Both the position numbers and the translations under genes were made by a program. Positions 58,201 to 64,000 of a stretch of 64,000 bases of DNA are shown here, in pieces; within the stretch, counting starts at the first letter, position 1, and each line of letters begins with the position of its first letter. The stretch covers positions 2,217,744-2,281,743 of the forward strand of contig NW_009799179.1 of assembly GCF_000213175.1 (NCBI RefSeq). The letters are read 5' to 3'. The notes under the pieces are model-generated. The model was not told the DNA's origin. It worked only from the letters and a program-made list of their open reading frames with translations, and did not search any database. The stretch is from Neurospora tetrasperma FGSC 2508. Taxonomy: Eukaryota > Ascomycota > Sordariomycetes > Sordariales > Sordariaceae.

Positions 58201-59583
58201 GTCAGTGGAGTCTAAAGTGCACTACTCACCTGCCGTTGACCATGCCAAAGTAGTTGAAGGTAGTGTCCGAACTGCATCTGCGCGCACACTCCTCGAGTGT
58301 ACCAGTGGCAAGATCCGAAATAATCTGGCCAGACGTTGCAGAGAGGTCGAGAACCTGTGCAGGAACATTGCCGTAGCACCCATTCAAGTACCAAGTTTGT
58401 GTACCCGTGGTAACGGTCAAGGGGCGGACGAGTGCTGGCCTTGAGACGATGATGTTATCCTGGTTCACGCTCGATAGCGAGGTAGTAAGAACCTTGGGAG
58501 TGCCCAAGAGACTGGACGGTGGGTTGTAGCAGGTGAAACCTGCCTGGTCGGCTGACTGCTTGAGCCCCGGCATCCTCGGGACATAGCATCCCTGTAGTTC
58601 AGAACTGACGTAAACGGGATAGTGCTCATTCCTTCCACAGCACTTTTGGGTCAAGGGGTCACAGTCTCCATTCCTGTTGAGAAGCGTTAGACCATGCGGG
58701 AGAAAGTATGGGTAAAGGTATGTTGAACTCACGTGTCATCGGCTGTACAGAGAGCGTTGCAGTCTCCAGGGTTTGGAAGACTCGATGGAGGAATGCGATA
58801 GTCGCCGGAGTGAAAGTTTGTACCGCACTGGCATCGGATTTGTGCACTAGACACATTTAGTCGGTTAGTGCGAATCACATGGCCCCTAGGGAGCGGTAGG
58901 TTGGAATCGACTTACCCTTCCCTGGCACCAAAGACAAGAGGATAACCCAAACCGGCACAGGTTTCGAAACAAGTCTCGATGTCATCAACGAGTGGCCTGG
59001 CCCTAACGTCGTCTTGTGTGGCGAATCCGCGAGAGGAATAACAGCCCAGATGCTTGTAGGTAGAACCCAAATCCGCATTACGAGGCGTGATGGGCACCTG
59101 GTCCGGTGCGGCAAAGGAGGGATCAAGGTATACCTGGGCGTTAAGGCCACCGCCGCAGGTCTGAGTACTATCACCACTGCACTGAGCATTGCAAGCCGAA
59201 GTGTCCGAGTTCGGGGCAGCAGCAGCCGGGAGCTGCAGGCCGCAGTTACAGTTATTGTCCCTCATGGCCGAATACTTGTAACCGTAAGCTCTGCAGGTGC
59301 GAGCACAGTCAAGAGGAGTCTGCGTAGAGTCCCAATCGGAACCGGGGTCCCATCCGGGGAAACTCAAGGAGAGGTCAGCGGCATTGTAGCCCTCCGGACC
59401 GAAGCGAAAGAAGTCGCCAGCATTAGCGAGGAAGTTGCCGTAACAGCCAAGATAGATAAAATTATCGCTACCACATTTGGTTACGGTATCCTGATAGGTT
59501 CCGAAGTAAGCCTGTCCGTTGACAAAGCCCAAAAGGCCGGCCGCGGCTACGACAAGGCGGCCGGGGCTCGATTGCCAGCCCAT
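55299..59583 (-). CDS. Large secreted multi-WSC-domain protein
   Basis: Five exons were read: 59583-58916, 58846-58733, 58673-58230, 58170-57968 and 57913-55299. All frames join and give about 1,347 residues. A signal peptide covers residues 1-23. Three WSC modules follow (about 43-152, 177-262 and 355-460), recognisable by [18 protein letters not shown] and YLNGCYGNV with spaced Cys pairs (CNCG, CQCG, DCYC). A Cys-rich PAN/apple-like segment lies near 490-560 ([22 protein letters not shown]). Then comes a Gly/Ser/Asp repeat (about 584-740), a long middle, two related modules near 1070-1205, and an acidic Asp-rich tail. WSC domains bind wall carbohydrate in stress sensors and oxidases. No membrane helix was seen, so a wall or extracellular protein is likelier than a sensor. 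Confidence 0.9.
57120..57590 (-). repeat. Tandem coding repeat in the WSC gene
   Basis: On the minus strand the DNA encodes several copies of a 10-residue unit [10 protein letters not shown] (30 bp each), grading into [14 protein letters not shown]-type units. Neighbouring copies are near-identical at the DNA level, so length variation between strains is expected. It forms a flexible spacer between the N-terminal WSC part and the C-terminal part. Confidence 0.85.
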
Positions 59584-60979
59584 GTTGACGAGAGATGACC
59601 TCGCAGAGGGTGGGAAAGGAGGGTGGAGTTGTTCAGAGACGAAGGAATGGAAAAAGAAAATGAAAGAGGTCGGCTCATACGGCCAACACAAGAAGAAGTC
59701 GGGAAAGAAGCATAAAAGAGCGACTGAGGACGAAGAGAAGAAAGGGGATGGTAGAAATCGGGCGACGGCCTGGGTTGGTATTTGAAGATGTTGATATCAA
59801 GGGCAGGACAACAATATCCAGAATATTCCAAGTCATCAACACGCAGGCGCCCTTGACGAATGGACTGACTATCCAGAAGCAAGGAAAACATGGCAAACAA
59901 ACGCGTGAGCTGGAATGCTCGCGGTGGGAAAGTAAAGTGGTAAGATGAAGATTCGAGACAGTCTTGATGTTGGCATTCCTGGCGGAGGGCGACTATGTTT
60001 GGGTTTCGGAAGATTTGTCTTCGAGTGTCCCTCCAGAGTCTTCCTCGGATGCCTGACAACGAAGTGTTTCCAACGGGCAGACAGTAAAAATTACCTCGAG
60101 TGTGAGGGCGTGACCTGCAAGGGATGGAAGTCTCGCAAAGCAGATGGCATCTATGCGATGGAATGGGAGTGTCCACCACGCATATAAACATGGCGGCGGG
60201 TTTCAAGGGCTAGAATGTCTTGCCTTGAGAAGGTTGTGAGGTTGAGGACAGAGATTCATGTTGACATTGTGATATTCACCTCATGTCGTCAAGTGAATGC
60301 TGGACAGCTTGGACCATTCGATAGAAAAGAATAGTATTGAGGAAGCATAATGGTTGTCAGGACGGAGTGGTGGTGTTTCGATCATTCCTGTGTGTGGTTC
60401 TAGTCATATTCAATCAATATTCGGCTGATGTTATTGAAGTTGGAAGCTGGGATTGGAACCAAGTGAAAGCGACATCGTCGCGATGGTGCGCGATGGTGTG
60501 ATGCCTGCCGGAGGACATGCCTTTGCAGAGAGCAGTGACACAGGGTTAGGGTTGATCCCGTCGATTGTAACCATGGCGATCCCTTTAGTTCCTCGACCAA
60601 TGCACCTGCCATCACTCTGTCAACATTGCGTTTCAAAGCTTCTAAATGTTTGGCTCCTTCCCGACCATCTCTTCTCAATCTGGGAATATATCATGTCATT
60701 TTCTCAGTTTTCTTAATCGAGCATCAAAAAAAGTCTGTTACATCGACGGAGAACCAGAGGCATCACACAGGAGAATATGACGCTACATCCCAACTTTAGC
60801 ACACCAAAGTTTTCTTCAAGCCCCTCGTTTTCACATTCAACACATTATAGTATTGGGTTACAAGTACTTTAGACGGTAAGAGCGTGCGAACACGCTCAAT
60901 GTGGTCGGCTGCTCCAGTCTTTTGCCCTTGCACAGCTTGAAGTTCTTGCTCACCCTCGAGATTCAAGGAGTGCAAGACT
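59584..60979. other. Spacer upstream of the WSC gene
   Basis: About 1.4 kb with no supported gene. It should contain the WSC promoter and leader at its left and the 3' end of the next minus-strand gene at its right. Confidence 0.5.
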
Positions 60980-62395
60980 TCACTTTGCTCCTTCCCATTG
61001 CAGAGTGGCATCTCCATCTTCGATACTTTCATAAGGAATGTCATTCGCCCGCTTCTCCCTCTGCTCCTGCTCCTCTTCATCTCCACCACCACCAACCTCC
61101 TTGGCACTTCCAGTCTTCGCTACAGAAGCACGAGCATCACCCTCCGGCTCAGCTTCATCCCTACAATAGAACAGATCGTACTCATGACCCGGCTCACCCA
61201 GCTTCCACCCATCAGTCAAGTACCTCGTTGCACTTCCCGTCCTGCTCGTCGTTGACATCTCGGGCACCACAATGCCGTCCGCCCTTCCCTCCATGTCGGC
61301 AATCCGCTGCACATCGTAAGTCCGTACCAGATCCTGCTCCTTCGGATTGCTCGAGTTACGCAGTCGCACTACGGCAAATATGGAGTATCCCTGCCTGATG
61401 GCTTGTCCCTGCTTATCTTTGCGCGCCCATTCTGCCAGAGAGGTTGAAGTGTCAATTTTGCGGCCGCCGATGGTGATGTGTCTGAGGTCGTCAAATCCGG
61501 GGTTCTGGTCGTAGGGACTGGCACCCCCATCAGGCGAAAAAGAACGGCGAGTGTCCGCGGCGGGCACATATCTGACCCGCAACACTTTGGGAAAGTTCGG
61601 CTGATAGAGCAACCACTGCCCGTCTGGACGCTGGCGGGGAAGAACCACGGACGTCAAAAAAGCGCCAAGACCAGCAAACTGTTTGCGCTCGAGCGCCCAG
61701 TCGAAATGAAGGAGGGAGTAGTGCGCATTCATGCGGGTCGGGATTTTCTTGCGACCGACCGTCCACGGTCCGGCTTCGGCGGGGGCGCAACCGACGATAG
61801 GAGAGTAGTAGAGAAAAGAGGGGTGGCTCCAGAGCGCGTCGTTGGCCAGGTCGCTGGACATAATGTAGGAGAAAGATATCGGTCCGTCTTCATGCCGGTG
61901 CTTGGGGAAGCTGGAGAGGAGTAGCTCGGCCATCTCGAACACCGTTCTGTCGTAGGCCGCCGATGATGATACGCTCTCGGTACGGCTATTCTTTGCCTTT
62001 TTCTGGAGGATTCCGGGTATGTCGACCCAAGATACTGCGAGAAGGGGAAACTGCTCCTCGTTGTCGTGGAGGTAGGATCTGAGATGCAAGTGTTCGCTCT
62101 TCTCGTCTGTCTCGGGCTCTGACTCCCAGTCCTCGTCGTCCTCCAGCAACTCGAGACTTGGCTCGGCTGTCGCAGGAGTCGCCAGCACGTTGCCGTAAAT
62201 CATGCGCATTACGATCATGGCGACGTTGAAGCCGCTCATATCCTTTTCGGGGTGCGACAAGGGCTCAAACCAGGCCTGGTTCGTGAGCGACTTCTTAATA
62301 GCTGTGATATCATTGGCCCGGTCAAGCCGGAAATCGACCCAGCTCAGGTCGTCGTAGGACTCGTCGACAATGGTTCCGGGGGATGACACGGACAT
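60980..62395 (-). CDS. Unrecognised protein, probably conserved in fungi
   Basis: A single frame of 471 residues starting MSVSSPGTIVDESYDDLSWV. It has balanced composition through residue 400 with hydrophobic stretches typical of a folded domain (GFNVAMIVMRMIYGNVLA, PLLAVSWVDIPGI, ISFSYIMSSDLANDALWSH, PWTVGRKKIPTRMNAHYSLL, GYSIFAVVRLRNSS), so it is very likely real. The C-terminal 50 residues are Glu/Arg-rich. There is no signal peptide or membrane helix. I do not recognise the family and assign no function. The gap begins about 100 nt upstream of its start, so its promoter is partly missing. Confidence 0.75.
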   Translation of the reverse strand: MSVSSPGTIVDESYDDLSWVDFRLDRANDITAIKKSLTNQAWFEPLSHPEKDMSGFNVAMIVMRMIYGNVLATPATAEPSLELLEDDEDWESEPETDEKSEHLHLRSYLHDNEEQFPLLAVSWVDIPGILQKKAKNSRTESVSSSAAYDRTVFEMAELLLSSFPKHRHEDGPISFSYIMSSDLANDALWSHPSFLYYSPIVGCAPAEAGPWTVGRKKIPTRMNAHYSLLHFDWALERKQFAGLGAFLTSVVLPRQRPDGQWLLYQPNFPKVLRVRYVPAADTRRSFSPDGGASPYDQNPGFDDLRHITIGGRKIDTSTSLAEWARKDKQGQAIRQGYSIFAVVRLRNSSNPKEQDLVRTYDVQRIADMEGRADGIVVPEMSTTSRTGSATRYLTDGWKLGEPGHEYDLFYCRDEAEPEGDARASVAKTGSAKEVGGGGDEEEQEQREKRANDIPYESIEDGDATLQWEGAK

Positions 62396-62493
62396 CTTGA
62401 TGGCTAAATATTGTTGACTTATCGATGTCGTCGCGTTGCTATTTGATCATCTGCCTTGGAAAGTGGCCTTGTCGCGAGATTGATTGTCGACGG

Positions 62494-63042
62494 NNNNNNN
62501 NNNNNNNNNNNNNNNNNNNNNNNNNNNNNNNNNNNNNNNNNNNNNNNNNNNNNNNNNNNNNNNNNNNNNNNNNNNNNNNNNNNNNNNNNNNNNNNNNNNN
62601 NNNNNNNNNNNNNNNNNNNNNNNNNNNNNNNNNNNNNNNNNNNNNNNNNNNNNNNNNNNNNNNNNNNNNNNNNNNNNNNNNNNNNNNNNNNNNNNNNNNN
62701 NNNNNNNNNNNNNNNNNNNNNNNNNNNNNNNNNNNNNNNNNNNNNNNNNNNNNNNNNNNNNNNNNNNNNNNNNNNNNNNNNNNNNNNNNNNNNNNNNNNN
62801 NNNNNNNNNNNNNNNNNNNNNNNNNNNNNNNNNNNNNNNNNNNNNNNNNNNNNNNNNNNNNNNNNNNNNNNNNNNNNNNNNNNNNNNNNNNNNNNNNNNN
62901 NNNNNNNNNNNNNNNNNNNNNNNNNNNNNNNNNNNNNNNNNNNNNNNNNNNNNNNNNNNNNNNNNNNNNNNNNNNNNNNNNNNNNNNNNNNNNNNNNNNN
63001 NNNNNNNNNNNNNNNNNNNNNNNNNNNNNNNNNNNNNNNNNN
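62494..63042. other. Assembly gap (549 N)
   Basis: A run of unknown bases; nothing can be read in it. Frames spanning the run are artefacts. Its real length may differ from the number of N. Confidence 1.
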
Positions 63043-63793
63043 AAGAAGTAGCCAAACGCGACAGAAAGAGAGGAAGGAGTGGGGTAGTAACAGAAGGACA
63101 GGACGAGTGAATGGAAATACAAGTGAATCGTTTTCTGAGAAAAGGCAAGACCCGCAGCCTGAACGACGTTCTGCCCGTCTAAGCGGTGGTCGAATTATAC
63201 CTGTACATATGCTCGCCCACGCTGGCACCACCGGATTACTTCACGGTTCACGAGGCCAGCCATAATCGCAAAAATCATGATGGTAAGCAGGGCAACCTCC
63301 AGCCAGCAAGTGAACCATCACAGATGAATAGATCCGCAGTTGTGTTATCCACGACCTGTGCGAAGTCTTGGACTACAATACTTGGTGCCTTCCTACTAAC
63401 ACGATTTGTACTGTCACCGTGGCATCCAACTTGCTTTCATCCAATGTTTAATCGAGTGACAGTGTACTCGTGAACTTTAGAAAGTAAACGTTGTTCAAGA
63501 AAACAAGGATGTAAACAGTAATGCGCGTTTCAAGTTGTTTCTCGATCTATGCTAACTACTTTTTGTGGGCATCGCCCTGGGTTTGCTGTGATCTGCCATC
63601 AATCTCTCTTAACCCTCCCCCCGAAGTTCATTGACGCATTTTGGGACCATTCGATGGATGCTGTGCTGGTTTATACGGAGAGCAGATCAGACTGGAAGAG
63701 AGACGGTAGTGAAGGATACTGTGGTACATGGAGGTGGTTACCTCATGTAAATGGATACAATGAAATTACCCAAAATGCCCATGGTCCGTTATT
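63043..63793. other. Spacer right of the gap
   Basis: About 750 bp with no supported gene. It may include the 3' UTR of the partial gene at the window edge. Confidence 0.45.
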
Positions 63794-64000
63794 CTATACC
63801 GTAGCTGCTGTCCTCAATTTGGCTGGATCAACCTCATCCTCCATATCAGTCTCAACCCGACTCTTTGCAATTCTTGTTCTCGTCTTTGACACGGACCTTG
63901 TCGCTCCCTTCCACGCTCGAAACACTAATCCCATGAACCACTTGTGAATAACATCACCGTAGTCCAGCCATACCCGCCAAAAGACCACGATGGCGATGGT
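63794..64000 (-). CDS. Partial: C-terminal end of a gene running off the right edge
   Basis: On the minus strand the frame is open from the window edge to a TAG at 63796-63794, giving 68 residues. It begins TIAIVVFWRVWLDYGDVIHK (hydrophobic, perhaps the end of a membrane segment), passes a basic stretch KGATRSVSKTRTRIAKSRVE and ends EVDPAKLRTAATV after an acidic patch. The hydrophobic-basic-acidic order looks like a cytosolic tail of a membrane protein. No family is recognised. The overlapping plus-strand frame at 63549-63947 looks less protein-like. Confidence 0.42.
   Translation of the reverse strand, partial: TIAIVVFWRVWLDYGDVIHKWFMGLVFRAWKGATRSVSKTRTRIAKSRVETDMEDEVDPAKLRTAATV

Noticed and set aside
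62425-63265. Several frames crossing the run of N
   Set aside because: Unknown bases produce no stops, so these frames are artefacts of the gap.
1-64000. Secondary-metabolite cluster, toxin system or defence island
   Set aside because: No polyketide or peptide synthase, NLR-type, HET-domain or toxin-like gene is visible; the genes are mainly housekeeping and cell-surface types.

Overview
The window looks like nuclear DNA of a filamentous ascomycete, most likely a Sordariales fungus close to Neurospora. Reasons: short introns (about 55-130 nt) with GTRNGY donors, fungal gene families (Pal1, WSC, LSB1/PIN3-like SH3, fungal RBR ligase), GC-rich genes set in long spacers, and one sharply bounded AT-rich block that looks like repeat-induced point mutation (RIP). 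The species call is inference.

Layout. 1-5936: gene-poor, with two diverged inverted-repeat (MITE-like) relics and one hairpin repeat. 5937-17687: Pal1-family endocytosis/morphology gene (+), a fungal protein with a RecA/Rad51-like look but no intact Walker A (+), an NT-C2 protein (-), and the RNase P/MRP subunit POP1 (+). 17688-20573: spacer with simple repeats. 20574-34455: a nest of two LTR retrotransposons. The outer one is old, AT-rich and RIP-mutated, with 178-bp terminal repeats and a CCAGT target duplication. It holds a degenerate intron-bearing tRNA gene. It is interrupted by a young, whole-looking Ty3/Gypsy chromovirus (22566-30513) with 234-bp LTRs that read as identical and an AGTAA target duplication. 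34456-45786: RBR-type ubiquitin ligase (+), the ribosome-associated Hsp70 SSZ1 (-) divergent from exosome cap subunit RRP40 (+), and a C2H2 zinc-finger protein with an N-terminal membrane anchor (-). 45787-62395: a His/Asp-rich fasciclin protein (+), an LSB1/PIN3-like SH3 protein (-), a coiled-coil protein (-), a large secreted WSC protein (-) and an unrecognised conserved-looking protein (-). An assembly gap covers 62494-63042, and a likely C-terminal gene fragment runs off the right edge on the minus strand.

How the genes fit together. These are mostly unlinked housekeeping functions: RNA processing (POP1, RRP40), nascent-chain folding (SSZ1), actin/endocytosis (Pal1, SH3 protein), ubiquitin transfer (RBR) and cell surface (fasciclin, WSC). 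No biosynthetic cluster or defence island is visible. The most unusual items are the membrane-anchored zinc-finger protein, the nested young-in-old LTR elements with the tRNA relic, the micro-exon plus GC-AG intron in the NT-C2 gene, and the modular WSC protein with a duplicated C-terminal module. Exon limits were read by eye from frames and splice signals. No database search was possible.
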